Shown: one piece after another, positions 1 through 8,930 of the stretch
Position numbering within the stretch: the first letter of the stretch is position 1
Layout of the letters: each line of letters begins with the position of its first letter
Assembly (NCBI RefSeq): GCF_003353425.1
Contig: NZ_QRAO01000006.1
Location: forward strand, 29,706 to 93,705
DNA length: 64,000 nt
Source of the DNA: Marinirhabdus gelatinilytica
GTDB lineage: Bacteria > Bacteroidota > Bacteroidia > Flavobacteriales > Flavobacteriaceae
Direction: 5' to 3'
The notes under the pieces: generated by a model
What the model was told of the DNA's origin: nothing
What the model saw: the letters and a program-made list of their open reading frames with translations, nothing else
The model's database searches: none
Position numbers and translations under genes: made by a program

Positions 1-571
1 TGGTCTGGTTGAATTGCAGGGTCCATCCCATAGAGTTTGTGAGGATATAAATTTTCTGTAGTTCGGAAATCAACCTGTTTTCGGCATTTTCCCTTAACTG
101 CGAAGCTTCAATCTTTGTTCGCAGCAGTTTTTCTACACGCTGCCTTATTATGTTATAATCCTTGGCCTCAAACTGGTTCAGGTAGTCTTGTGACACATCG
201 TAATATTCAATATTCGGGTTTATCTTCAGCTCGGGTTCGGGAATGTTTTTTATGGTGACCGTTTTAGAGACTTCATCAATTTCAGTTTCAATCTTGCTTA
301 AATCGTAAGAGATGGTCGCTTCAGCATTTACCACTATCAACGCTTTTTTATTGGCTTCCAAAAACCCGAAAAGTTTATCGGTATCCTTGTAACTGAAGAC
401 CTGCGCGTAATTGCCTTCGGTCACTATTAATTTTCCTACGTTTTTGAGCTGTTTTTGGATGAATGCAGTGCTTTCCACTAATTGTTCCCGCTGGTCTTTT
501 TGGTGTTCGCAGTAACGGAGACCAAAGACTACAACAAGGGCGATTATAATTCCTAAGACAATGTTTCGCAT
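1..571 (-). CDS. DUF4230 domain protein, 3' end beyond window
   Basis: Reading from the ATG at 571 to the left edge gives 190 codons with no stop, so the C-terminus is missing. The N-terminus (MRNIVLGIIIALVVVFGLRY) is one hydrophobic segment, a signal anchor, followed by a soluble extracytoplasmic part with a helical stretch rich in Glu, Lys and Arg. The overall pattern (anchor, GKLIV.EG.YAQVFSYKD, then a beta-rich segment containing IPEPEL and a conjectured dimer helix) matches the DUF4230 family of membrane-anchored proteins of unknown function. It starts 30 bp after the stop of the outer-membrane barrel gene, so it is probably the last visible gene of the same operon. The family call is by pattern recognition only. 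Confidence 0.75.
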   Translation of the reverse strand, partial: MRNIVLGIIIALVVVFGLRYCEHQKDQREQLVESTAFIQKQLKNVGKLIVTEGNYAQVFSYKDTDKLFGFLEANKKALIVVNAEATISYDLSKIETEIDEVSKTVTIKNIPEPELKINPNIEYYDVSQDYLNQFEAKDYNIIRQRVEKLLRTKIEASQLRENAENRLISELQKIYILTNSMGWTLQFNQT

Positions 572-601
572 TTTCACCAGAAAGATACGCTTTTTTGGGA
601 A

Positions 602-3328
602 TTACAATTCATATTTTACCACTAGCATAAGGATACGTGGCAAAACAAAATACTGCGATGTAGTGTTGAACTGCTCATTAAAACTATCCTGGTTGGTAAA
701 TTCTGTGTTCAATAAATTATCTGCCTGAAGCTTGAACTCCCACGGACTATCGCCTTTTTGGTAGTACAGGTTTGCGTTCACAAAAGAATAATCGTTCTCT
801 ACGGTATTGTTCGCATCGGTATAGTTATAATAATCCCACTCTGCACTCAAGGTGAAATGCTTCAGGAAATTTACATCCACGTTGGCAAAAGGTCTTTGGG
901 TATAGAATGTTTGCTCTCTTCCTCCGTTATCGTATTGGTTTACAACTAAACGATACCCTACTTCAAAATTGGGCCATTCCCTGAAACTGCTACGTACGCT
1001 GGCACGATAATTTTGCGTAAAGCTCTCACTCTCCACGATCTGGTTGTTAATAAAGTTATTAAATATGCTGTACGCCCCATTAGCCTGAAGGGTAAACTGT
1101 AATTTCTTTATGCGTTTGCTGAATCTTCCAAAAGCCGAAACTACCTCATCTGGGAAGTTACTATCGATATTGAAAGGGTTGCTCACTTGGTTAATGGCAA
1201 TGATCTCGGTATTGTTCTTAAAATTGTTGAGTGTTTTGGAGTAGCTTATATTTCCACTCACATTGGTATAGTTGAAGAGGTTGAAACTGAAATACGTTAA
1301 CGTATACGTATGCGCCAAGGAGTTTTCCAAATTTCTATTACCACGGAACAAGCGGTTATAGTTGTTGAACACGAATGCCTCGGCATAGTCGTTCACATCG
1401 GTATATTGTGCCGAGAGCGCATAATTGAACCGAAGGCTCTCACTCTTCTTTATGTTCCATATTGCGTTGAAATCTGGAAGCACCATCCAGTCGTTCTGGG
1501 AGTTTTCGGTGCCTAATTGCTCATCTTTTAAGTTGTAATTGTGCAAGGTTGCGCCCGGGGTAAATATGAACTGCCCTGTTTTCAGCTTGTAATGTAGCCC
1601 TAGAAACACATCGGTAAAGGTATAATTCACATCGTTGGTCAAAGGGAGTGTTTCGCCATTGATTTCAGGTGTATTGGTGAAATTTAATCGGTTCCCGTTG
1701 TCCAATACCTGAAAAATAGAACTGTCGAACAATTGATTGCTATAGGTACTTCCCAAAGTAAAATTGAGATTACTGGTATTGTTCAAAACATAATAATAAT
1801 CTACTTTGGCGTCCAGCTTGTTGGTTATAATATTTTTTTGCTGATTGGTATTGAATCTATTCTGTGTAGTATCTGCGGGAATGATTCCTGCGAACGGCAA
1901 AATATCGGTAATGGCGCTGTAGAAAGGGTCTTCGTCTTGATACAAATGCTGGATCTGGGCCGCAAAGATGTTCTTATCGTTCAACGTGTAATAGGCATTC
2001 ACGTTTTGGTTTATGGCTACTGGGGTATTTTCCTTGTTCTCTTCAATATTGTTGTTCACGGGACCAAATTGCGAAAGGGTGTTGGCATCTTCAGTCTGCT
2101 TGTTTGTCTTTATAAGGGCATCGTAGTCTACTTGCAAGTCGGAATTCGGTTTATAAACACCGCTCAGTTTCAGCATTGCCAATTGGCTACGCTGATCGGT
2201 ATTGCTGGAAGTGTTCTCGGTAGCTCCAGTAGAAATATACTGCCGGATACTATTGGTCACGATATTGGTACGGTTGTCCGAAAATATTCCAAAGCCGCTA
2301 ACATCCAATGAGTTTGAAGCCTTCCAACTAAAATTTCCTGCCAAGAATTTTGTTTCAATCTCATTGGCACGGTTGTTCTGCGCCACGGCAAAGCTCAGGT
2401 CACTTTCTGAGACATTGAATCTAGTACCCCCGCCTTGGTTGAAATTCCGGAACCCTCCGGTAAAATTGAAATAATCCCGAAACGTAAACGGCACTTCTCC
2501 TATATTGTTGAAATCGGTTATGAAATTCAGGCTGTATTCTGGACTGTAGTAAAACAGTTTTGGGTGCGCCAGATACCCGAATTCGTCTTCGTTTATGGTA
2601 CCACCTCCAGCAGCTACCTCTCCAAACCAAAAATTCTTTTTACCCTCTTTCAGTTTAATGTTAATGGCGACATTGTCCTGATCGTTCCCCAAACCGCGCA
2701 TTTGGTTTACTTCGTTGTAGTTGCGGAGCACCTCTACTTTGTCCACAGCATCGGCTGGGATGTTCTTGGTAGCCAGTTTGGAGTCGCCATCAAAAAAATC
2801 TTTTCCCTCCACCATTACTTTTTGGACGGTCTTGCCCTCTACCTGTATCTCTCCGTCGTCGTTCACTTCGACCCCAGGTAGTTTTTTCATCACATCACCT
2901 AGTTTCCGTTCATCGCCGGTGGTAAAACTATCGGCATTGTACACGATGGTATCACCCTTTACGGTGACGGGCATCTCGTAGGTTATTTCAACACCATCCA
3001 GTTCATCGGCTAACGAATTCAGTATAAAATCGAGGGTTTTATCGTCATCATCTTCAGCAACAGCCACTGTTTTTTGTTGTGTTTGATAGCCTAGAAAACT
3101 CGCTTTTAGATCGTAGGTTTCCCCTTTGGGCAGATCCAGTTGGTACATTCCTTTCTCGTTTGAAATAGCGTAAGATTCTATCGCCCCGCTATTGGAAACG
3201 GTTGCTACCACATTGGCAAACTCTAGTGGGGTGTTGAGCGAATCCTTTATAACGCCGCGCACTTTAATGCTTTGGGCAGAAACCGAAATAGAACTTAATA
3301 GGACCAATGCCCAAAGTATATTTTTCAT
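602..3328 (-). CDS. Outer-membrane beta-barrel, TonB-receptor-like, with carboxypeptidase-like regulatory domain
   Basis: 908 residues. A signal peptide ending near SVSAQ is followed by a CarboxypepD_reg-like domain (about residues 23-105; VRGVIKDS, PLEFANVVA, SFLGYQ), a plug-like segment with VKGDTIVYNADSF and KLPGVEV (about 120-200), and a long aromatic-rich barrel ending in a beta-strand with a terminal Leu. The family is an outer-membrane relative of TonB-dependent receptors found in Bacteroidota; a canonical TonB box is not obvious. It follows two GLPGLI genes (56 bp from the second), a common pairing in this phylum, and precedes the DUF4230 gene. Substrate unknown; a peptide or surface-remodelling role is only inference. 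Confidence 0.85.
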   Translation of the reverse strand: MKNILWALVLLSSISVSAQSIKVRGVIKDSLNTPLEFANVVATVSNSGAIESYAISNEKGMYQLDLPKGETYDLKASFLGYQTQQKTVAVAEDDDDKTLDFILNSLADELDGVEITYEMPVTVKGDTIVYNADSFTTGDERKLGDVMKKLPGVEVNDDGEIQVEGKTVQKVMVEGKDFFDGDSKLATKNIPADAVDKVEVLRNYNEVNQMRGLGNDQDNVAINIKLKEGKKNFWFGEVAAGGGTINEDEFGYLAHPKLFYYSPEYSLNFITDFNNIGEVPFTFRDYFNFTGGFRNFNQGGGTRFNVSESDLSFAVAQNNRANEIETKFLAGNFSWKASNSLDVSGFGIFSDNRTNIVTNSIRQYISTGATENTSSNTDQRSQLAMLKLSGVYKPNSDLQVDYDALIKTNKQTEDANTLSQFGPVNNNIEENKENTPVAINQNVNAYYTLNDKNIFAAQIQHLYQDEDPFYSAITDILPFAGIIPADTTQNRFNTNQQKNIITNKLDAKVDYYYVLNNTSNLNFTLGSTYSNQLFDSSIFQVLDNGNRLNFTNTPEINGETLPLTNDVNYTFTDVFLGLHYKLKTGQFIFTPGATLHNYNLKDEQLGTENSQNDWMVLPDFNAIWNIKKSESLRFNYALSAQYTDVNDYAEAFVFNNYNRLFRGNRNLENSLAHTYTLTYFSFNLFNYTNVSGNISYSKTLNNFKNNTEIIAINQVSNPFNIDSNFPDEVVSAFGRFSKRIKKLQFTLQANGAYSIFNNFINNQIVESESFTQNYRASVRSSFREWPNFEVGYRLVVNQYDNGGREQTFYTQRPFANVDVNFLKHFTLSAEWDYYNYTDANNTVENDYSFVNANLYYQKGDSPWEFKLQADNLLNTEFTNQDSFNEQFNTTSQYFVLPRILMLVVKYEL

Positions 3329-3384
3329 AGTTAGTTAGTGATTTGTTCTGTGAAGCTAAGTAGCTATAATAGGAAATTTGGATC

Positions 3385-4314
3385 TTAAAATCCTCTACGG
3401 CCTCCCCTACCGCGTCCACGGAAATTCTCGCGCATCTCTTCCATCTTTTCCTTAACGATTTTGTTGTACTCCTCTCGGGTTACCTCATCGCCTTTGTCCG
3501 GAGCCTCTATCTTTTCACCTGCTTTGGTGCTCAACACTATTTTGGAACATAAAATAGTAGTACGGTACATGTTCATTTCCAGAATGAGTCCCGGCAACCC
3601 AGCGTATTCTCCCGGGCCATTGCTTACCGGGATTTGCGGTGTAAACCAAGCGGTTACTTCAATTTCTTCAGGAATCTCGAAGTTATTCATAGGGTCTTCC
3701 TCTTTTTTTTCTTCCCCGTTTGCGGTTTCATTCGTATTGCCACCTCCTTCGTCCCCAACTTCAATTTTTTCTTCTTTCGCTTTTTCAGCATCGTCCTTTT
3801 TTCTGTCTTCCCTTCCTCTTCGTGGACGTGCAAAAGCCATATCGGCAGAGTCTATTTTTTTTATGGCGGTTGCTTTTACGGCGAGGTAGTTTCCTATCAT
3901 TTTCTTCTCGTCGGTTACCTGCCACTCCAGGTTTGAAATGGTATCGTTAATGAGAAATTGCTTCCCAAAAAACTCCCGTTCTTCCAAGATCTGGTTTTTT
4001 TCGAGGTTCTTGTACTGTGCACCGGCCGAGAAACTGTTCATCATCATCCCGAACCCCCCTCCTGGACCGGACTCCAGTTTTTCTTCTTCCTTGTAGATGG
4101 ACTCATTTTTGTTGAAAGTGAGGATATACGTTTTTTCCAGCATACTTTTCATACGCTCGGCAATCATCTTCTTCATTTGCTCGCTCATCTCCCTTCCTCC
4201 AAAATTATCCATATCTACAGTAGTTTTGGACTCGTAGTAGGCCTTACCACTGATGTTTTGGGCAAAAGAAAATGTTGAAAAAAGTACGACTAGTACAAGA
4301 GTATATAATTTCAT
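3385..4314 (-). CDS. GLPGLI family secreted protein
   Basis: 309 residues from the ATG at 4314, preferred over the ATG at 4338 because MKLYTLVLVVLFSTFSFAQ is a normal signal peptide and the longer form puts eight polar residues before it. The defining motif AGLPGLILEM lies near residue 225. The C-terminus is Arg/Gly-rich (RENFRGRGRGGRRGF) and residues about 155-205 form a charged low-complexity insert of Lys/Glu/Asp. GLPGLI proteins are periplasmic or outer-membrane-associated Bacteroidota proteins of unknown function, often beside TonB-type receptors, as here. It is a paralogue of the next gene upstream (4410-5240): both share FTKNESIY / FNKNESIY, GKQFLI, the GLPGLIL core and ILCSKIVL. Confidence 0.88.
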   Translation of the reverse strand: MKLYTLVLVVLFSTFSFAQNISGKAYYESKTTVDMDNFGGREMSEQMKKMIAERMKSMLEKTYILTFNKNESIYKEEEKLESGPGGGFGMMMNSFSAGAQYKNLEKNQILEEREFFGKQFLINDTISNLEWQVTDEKKMIGNYLAVKATAIKKIDSADMAFARPRRGREDRKKDDAEKAKEEKIEVGDEGGGNTNETANGEEKKEEDPMNNFEIPEEIEVTAWFTPQIPVSNGPGEYAGLPGLILEMNMYRTTILCSKIVLSTKAGEKIEAPDKGDEVTREEYNKIVKEKMEEMRENFRGRGRGGRRGF

Positions 4315-4409
4315 AGCAACGGTTTTAATAGTTTCCAATTAGTAACAAGTTACCATTTTTGTTACAGTAATCTTGGACTATTTTACCAACAAAAGGTTTA
4401 ACGACCAAA

Positions 4410-5240
4410 TTACTGACCTCCTATTTTTATGCTAAAACTATTGCCATCTTTCTTCTTTCGACCGTCGCTCTTAAAGCGCTCCATCATTTCCTCGTTTTTC
4501 TTTTTTTGGATTTTCTCAAATGCTGCCTCACTTACCTTTTTGCCTTTCTTGGGAGCTTCTATGGTGATTTCCTCTGTTGGGTTCAATACAATTTTGGAAC
4601 ACAGTATGGTAAGGTCTCCATCTTCCACCTGCAATATCAACCCTGGCAACCCCCAATAATCACTAGGGCCGTGCTGCAAGGGAATATCCAAAGTGTACCA
4701 GGCGATAGTGGTTACAAGCTTTGTTACTTCTACCAAGCTATCGCTTTCTGAGGTCAGCTGCTGTTCTTTCACCTCCCTGCTCCGTGTAGCTTTAAAACAA
4801 GTATAGTTACCTATGTTCTTGGTTTCCTTCTCCAATATCCACTCAGGTTTTTGCAAGCTATCCTCAATTAAAAATTGCTTGCCCATAATCTCGGTCTGGT
4901 TGGTGAAGCTATTTTCAGAAATATTTCGGTACAAGATATCACTACCTCCAGATACTACGATACTTAGACCATTTGACGCTTTTGGTGCAGGTGCGTCCAG
5001 ACCCTCCACTTCCTCATAGATAGACTCATTTTTGGTGAAGGTCAATGTAAACTCCTTTTGGAACTGTTTGCGCAACATGGCCGCCATTTGTTCCTGGATG
5101 GCATCGTCCATTCCTTCGCCGTCCATTTTTATGTCTACCTTTCGGTCGGTTTTATAGGTGGCTATTCCTTCAAATTTTTGTGCCAATGCAGTGCTTGTGA
5201 AACATATAAGCAACACAAGTACGTGTACTATTGTTTTCAT
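4410..5240 (-). CDS. GLPGLI family secreted protein
   Basis: 276 residues with signal peptide MKTIVHVLVLLICFTSTALAQ. Core features are FTKNESIYEEVEG, MGKQFLIEDSLQKPEW, NIGNYTCFKATR, IAWYTLDIPLQHGPSDYWG and the family motif WGLPGLILQVED followed by LTILCSKIVL. It is the first gene of a leftward operon: GLPGLI, GLPGLI (95 bp gap), outer-membrane barrel, DUF4230. The tandem copy suggests gene duplication with divergence; this copy lacks the long charged insert and Arg/Gly tail of its partner. Function of the family is not established. Confidence 0.88.
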   Translation of the reverse strand: MKTIVHVLVLLICFTSTALAQKFEGIATYKTDRKVDIKMDGEGMDDAIQEQMAAMLRKQFQKEFTLTFTKNESIYEEVEGLDAPAPKASNGLSIVVSGGSDILYRNISENSFTNQTEIMGKQFLIEDSLQKPEWILEKETKNIGNYTCFKATRSREVKEQQLTSESDSLVEVTKLVTTIAWYTLDIPLQHGPSDYWGLPGLILQVEDGDLTILCSKIVLNPTEEITIEAPKKGKKVSEAAFEKIQKKKNEEMMERFKSDGRKKKDGNSFSIKIGGQ

Positions 5241-5341
5241 AAGGTTGGTTTTTTTGGTTTGTTAAATGACGAAAATACAAAACCAATGTTTCAAAACGTT
5301 CTCGCAACATATACAAGTAACATTTTGTATCTTTCGGCACT
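5241..5341. promoter_or_regulatory. Divergent promoter region with TATCTTTC -7-like element
   Basis: This 101-bp gap separates the leftward GLPGLI operon from the rightward gene at 5342. On the + strand TATCTTTC (5328-5335) resembles the Bacteroidota -7 element TAnnTTTG and lies only 6 bases before the ATG, implying a very short or absent leader if used. Just upstream is TACAAGTAAC (5312-5321), part of a motif seen again upstream of thyA. No convincing -33 element was found. Confidence 0.35.
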
Positions 5342-6127
5342 ATGCGGTTTTCACTATTATGCTTGCTATTTTTATGTGCGCCAGTTTTGGCACAGCCTGA
5401 AAAAATACCATTGCAGGCAGACACCTACATTGGCTCCGACGCCTACAAGAACCACTATTTTATCCACGAAATGGCCTTTTACAAAAAAGGCCCGGATGGC
5501 AGCTTTGTGTTTAAGGACTTTTCACTGGGACCTATCGAGAAGGTAGACCTCATAAACCCTTTAAAGATTATGCTGTTCTACCAACAAACCAATACGGTTG
5601 TTTTTGTGGACAATAGATTGAATGAGGTAGAACGTATAAATTTCAATACCCTTTCGGCATTTACCAATATTGGTGCCGCCGGCAATGCGGGTAACAATAG
5701 GGTGTGGCTCTTTAACCTGGACAACCAGCAACTGGAACTGTACGATTACCGGCTGGAACGAAAACTACAAACCTCCCTGCCCATAGCGGGTACCTTAATT
5801 GCCATGGCGAGCAATTTTAATTATTGCTACCTACTTTTTGAGGATACTTTGCTCACCTACAATGTGTACGGAAGTTTTCTTTCTGAAATTGAAGTAAAAA
5901 ACGGTACTTCCATTACTGAAAATGATGAAGACGTGTGGCTGGTAAAAGAGAACATCATTTTTAGACTGGCCGAACCAGGATTGCACTCGCCTGAAAAACC
6001 TTCGGAATTAAAAAAAATAAACATTCCCGAAATTACCGTGAAACAGTTGCACCTTACACAGGATTTACTGTATATTTATGACGGAAAAATACTCCATATA
6101 TTTACCCATAACCCACCAAAGAATTAA
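5342..6127 (+). CDS. Secreted protein of unknown function, beta-propeller-like
   Basis: 261 residues with a signal peptide (MRFSLLCLLFLCAPVLAQ). The rest is built of short strand-like segments with repeated hydrophobic/aromatic pairs (VVFVDNRLNEVERINF, NNRVWLFNLDNQQLELYDY, TLLTYNVYGSFLSEIEV, EDVWLVKENIIFRL), which is what successive blades of a small propeller would look like, but no named family is certain. It ends 4 bp before the ATG of the deoxynucleoside kinase, so the two are probably co-transcribed. No enzymatic motif is visible. Confidence 0.8.
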   Translation: MRFSLLCLLFLCAPVLAQPEKIPLQADTYIGSDAYKNHYFIHEMAFYKKGPDGSFVFKDFSLGPIEKVDLINPLKIMLFYQQTNTVVFVDNRLNEVERINFNTLSAFTNIGAAGNAGNNRVWLFNLDNQQLELYDYRLERKLQTSLPIAGTLIAMASNFNYCYLLFEDTLLTYNVYGSFLSEIEVKNGTSITENDEDVWLVKENIIFRLAEPGLHSPEKPSELKKINIPEITVKQLHLTQDLLYIYDGKILHIFTHNPPKN

Positions 6128-6131
6128 ACCC

Positions 6132-6746
6132 ATGCACGTTGCGATTGCAGGAAATATAGGCTCTGGAAAAACCACCCTTACCCGTTTACTCTCAAAACAT
6201 TACAAGTGGAAAGCACATTATGAAGATGTTGAGGACAATCCCTATCTGGACGATTTCTACAACAGCATGGCACGGTGGAGCTTCAACCTGCAAATTTACT
6301 TTTTGAACAGTCGTTTCCGCCAGATTTTGGATATTAGGGAAAGTGGCAAAAAGGTAATACAGGACCGTACCATTTACGAGGACGCCTACATTTTTGCCCC
6401 AAACCTGCACGCCATGGGGCTTATGACCAATCGCGATTTTGAAAACTACAAGTCACTTTTCGATTTAATGGAAAGCGTTACCAAGGGTCCAGACCTCCTT
6501 ATTTATTTGCGTAGCACCATCCCCAACTTGGTGAACCAGATCCACAAACGTGGTCGCGACTACGAGAACAGCATAAGCATAGACTACTTGAGCCGCCTGA
6601 ACGAGCGCTACGAAGCCTGGGTTCATGAGTACGACAAGGGCAACTTACTTATTATAGATGTGGACAACCTCAATTTTGTGGACAACCCCGAGGACTTGGG
6701 TGCCGTGATCAACAAGATTGATGCAGAGTTGCACGGGTTGTTTTAA
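6132..6746 (+). CDS. Deoxynucleoside kinase
   Basis: 204 residues from the ATG at 6132. The in-frame ATG at 6078 lies inside the upstream gene and adds 18 residues before the Walker A motif, so it is rejected. The protein starts MHVAIAGNIGSGKTTL, a P-loop at residues 7-14, and has the dNK-family EDVEDNPYLDDFY substrate segment and the DRTIYEDAYIFA motif (the DRS-type catalytic motif). It phosphorylates deoxyribonucleosides with ATP in the cytosol as part of nucleotide salvage. Specificity (dA/dG versus dC) cannot be read from sequence alone. Length is normal for bacterial dNKs. The downstream 159-bp gap holds no recognised element. Confidence 0.92.
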   Translation: MHVAIAGNIGSGKTTLTRLLSKHYKWKAHYEDVEDNPYLDDFYNSMARWSFNLQIYFLNSRFRQILDIRESGKKVIQDRTIYEDAYIFAPNLHAMGLMTNRDFENYKSLFDLMESVTKGPDLLIYLRSTIPNLVNQIHKRGRDYENSISIDYLSRLNERYEAWVHEYDKGNLLIIDVDNLNFVDNPEDLGAVINKIDAELHGLF

Positions 6747-6905
6747 AAGATCCTAGTTCCTACCCGTCCTGGCAGTCGAGTGCAAATGATAAACACTTCA
6801 ACAATCAATTGGGGTAGCCATATTTTTTTCTTTCGGAAACTTAACATTTCAGCAACACAGTTCCAGCCGTTTATTGTCGAATTTTGTACAAAGCAACACT
6901 ATTAA

Positions 6906-8930
6906 ATGGGCAAGCTCTACAACTCGAAATACTATCACCGTGACCTATCGTGGTTGCGTTTTAACCACCGCGTACTGCAGGAAGCTGCAGACAAGAAAAA
7001 CCCATTGTACGAACGCATCAAGTTCTTGGCAATTTTCTCCTCCAATCTAGATGAATTTTTTAAGGTGCGGGTGAGCGATATCCGGCAGATAAAAAAGATT
7101 GAGAAACCACTACGGAAAAAGCTCATCACTAAGCCCAATAAGGTGTTGCGCGAGATTAAAAAACAGGTAGAGATTCAGCAAGAAGAATTTGGCGCTATCT
7201 TTAAGACTGAAATAATTCCCGAACTAAAAAAACACAATATACACCTCATAGGACACAAGGAATTTTCTACCAACCAGAAAGAAATTGCAAAGACCTACTA
7301 CCAGGAAACACTGAAGCAGAAAACTGAAGTGAACACCTATAACACCTCAGAAGAAAATCAAGTGTTCGTTGAAAATGAAGCACTCTATCTCACCACCCAA
7401 TTGAGCGACACCCAGTTTGCGGTAATCAACATCCCCGAGGACGAACCCCGTTTTTTTACCTTCCCAAAGCACAATGGCAAACATTACATCACGTTTATTG
7501 ATGATATTTTAAAGTACAACCTGCGCCAAAACCCAAAAATGGAGCGTGATATCACCTTTTATAGCATTAAGAAATCAAGGGATGCAGAATTGTATATCGA
7601 GAATGAACTGTCCGGCAATCTTGCCGAAAAAATAAAGAACTCTTTGAGCAAGCGGGAAACGGGACAAGCCACTAGATTGCTGATAGACAAACGGATGCCA
7701 AAGGATTTTCAGGAAATTCTCAAGAGTGCACTGGATGTGTACAATGCAGATATTGTCAATGGCGGGACCTACCATAACTTCAAGGATTTTTTCGGGTTCC
7801 CAAATCCTACCGAGACCAAACTGAGCAACGAGAAATTAACCCCACTACCCCACCCTGTGCTGGCAGGTTGTGATTCTATTTTAAGAGAAATTGAAAAGAA
7901 AGACCAATTGTTACATTACCCCTACCAGTCTTTCGAGTCGCTCATTAAATTGCTGGAAGAAGCGGCAAAGGATCCCGAGGTAACCACCATTAAAATGACC
8001 ATTTACCGTGCCGCAGCAGAATCTAGGTTGAACGACGCTATAGTCACAGCTGCAAAAAACGGTAAAAAGGTAGTGGTCTTTATTGAAGTAAAAGCACGTT
8101 TTGATGAACGGAACAACCTAAAGTGGGGAAAGATTTTTGAAGACAACGGAGCTACTGTTATATACAGTTTCCCGGATATTAAGATACACAGTAAAATACT
8201 GTACATAGAGAAGAAAACCGAAGACGGGAAAAAACGTTTCGGATACATTGCAACGGGCAACTTTAACGAAAAAACCGCTAAACTCTATACCGATTTTGGG
8301 CTAATGACAGCCGACAAAAAAATATGCAAGGACCTCAACAAGGTGTTTTTGGTATTACAACAAAAAATATTGGTCCCCAAGACCAAACGCCTGTTGGTTT
8401 CGCCATACACTACCCGCAGTGGCTTTACAGAATTGGTACAAACCGAAATGCAACTTGCCAGAGCTGGACAACCCGCCAATATCACCCTAAAGATGAACAG
8501 CCTCGAGGACAAGGCGATGATAAAATTACTCTACCGTGCCAGCAATGCTGGCGTGACCATTAGATTGTTGGTTCGGGGAATTTGCTCATTGGTACCAGGC
8601 GTAAAAGGACAAAGCGAGAACATTCACATTACCTCTATTTTAGACAGATTTTTGGAACATGGCCGTGTATATATCTTCGGGAACAATGGCGACCCAAAAA
8701 TCTTTATAGGCTCTGCAGACTGGATGAAGCGCAACTTGAGCCACCGTATTGAAGTGGTAACCCCTATTCTTGATGAAGACCATAAAAAAACACTCTTGGA
8801 TTTAATTGAACTACAATTGCAAGACAATGTAAAGGCAAGGATAATTGATGAGCAACAAAAAAACACTTACGTGAGCAACGACAGTGATAAATTACAAGCA
8901 CAACTGGCTACATACGATTATTTTAAATAA
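6906..8930 (+). CDS. ppk1: Polyphosphate kinase 1
   Basis: 674 residues, normal PPK1 length. The N-terminal domain (YYHRDLSWLRFNHRVLQEA, then FLAIFSSNLDEFFKVRV) is diagnostic; the catalytic half contains the segment PDIKIHSKILYI, where His428 should be the autophosphorylated residue (E. coli His435 equivalent), and the second HKD-like stretch GYIATGNFNEKTAKLYTDFGL, followed by ADWMKRNLSHRIEVVTP. It reversibly makes inorganic polyphosphate from ATP. Its last 8 bp overlap the convergent App1-like gene. Nearby pyrophosphatase genes give the region a phosphoanhydride theme. Confidence 0.96.
   Translation: MGKLYNSKYYHRDLSWLRFNHRVLQEAADKKNPLYERIKFLAIFSSNLDEFFKVRVSDIRQIKKIEKPLRKKLITKPNKVLREIKKQVEIQQEEFGAIFKTEIIPELKKHNIHLIGHKEFSTNQKEIAKTYYQETLKQKTEVNTYNTSEENQVFVENEALYLTTQLSDTQFAVINIPEDEPRFFTFPKHNGKHYITFIDDILKYNLRQNPKMERDITFYSIKKSRDAELYIENELSGNLAEKIKNSLSKRETGQATRLLIDKRMPKDFQEILKSALDVYNADIVNGGTYHNFKDFFGFPNPTETKLSNEKLTPLPHPVLAGCDSILREIEKKDQLLHYPYQSFESLIKLLEEAAKDPEVTTIKMTIYRAAAESRLNDAIVTAAKNGKKVVVFIEVKARFDERNNLKWGKIFEDNGATVIYSFPDIKIHSKILYIEKKTEDGKKRFGYIATGNFNEKTAKLYTDFGLMTADKKICKDLNKVFLVLQQKILVPKTKRLLVSPYTTRSGFTELVQTEMQLARAGQPANITLKMNSLEDKAMIKLLYRASNAGVTIRLLVRGICSLVPGVKGQSENIHITSILDRFLEHGRVYIFGNNGDPKIFIGSADWMKRNLSHRIEVVTPILDEDHKKTLLDLIELQLQDNVKARIIDEQQKNTYVSNDSDKLQAQLATYDYFK

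Noticed and set aside
1733..2311. 192-codon ORF on the + strand within the outer-membrane barrel gene
   Set aside because: Antisense shadow of a well-supported gene; no family features.
5170..5424. 84-codon minus-strand ORF across the GLPGLI promoter region
   Set aside because: It lies across a divergent promoter and the start of two good genes, with no coding features.
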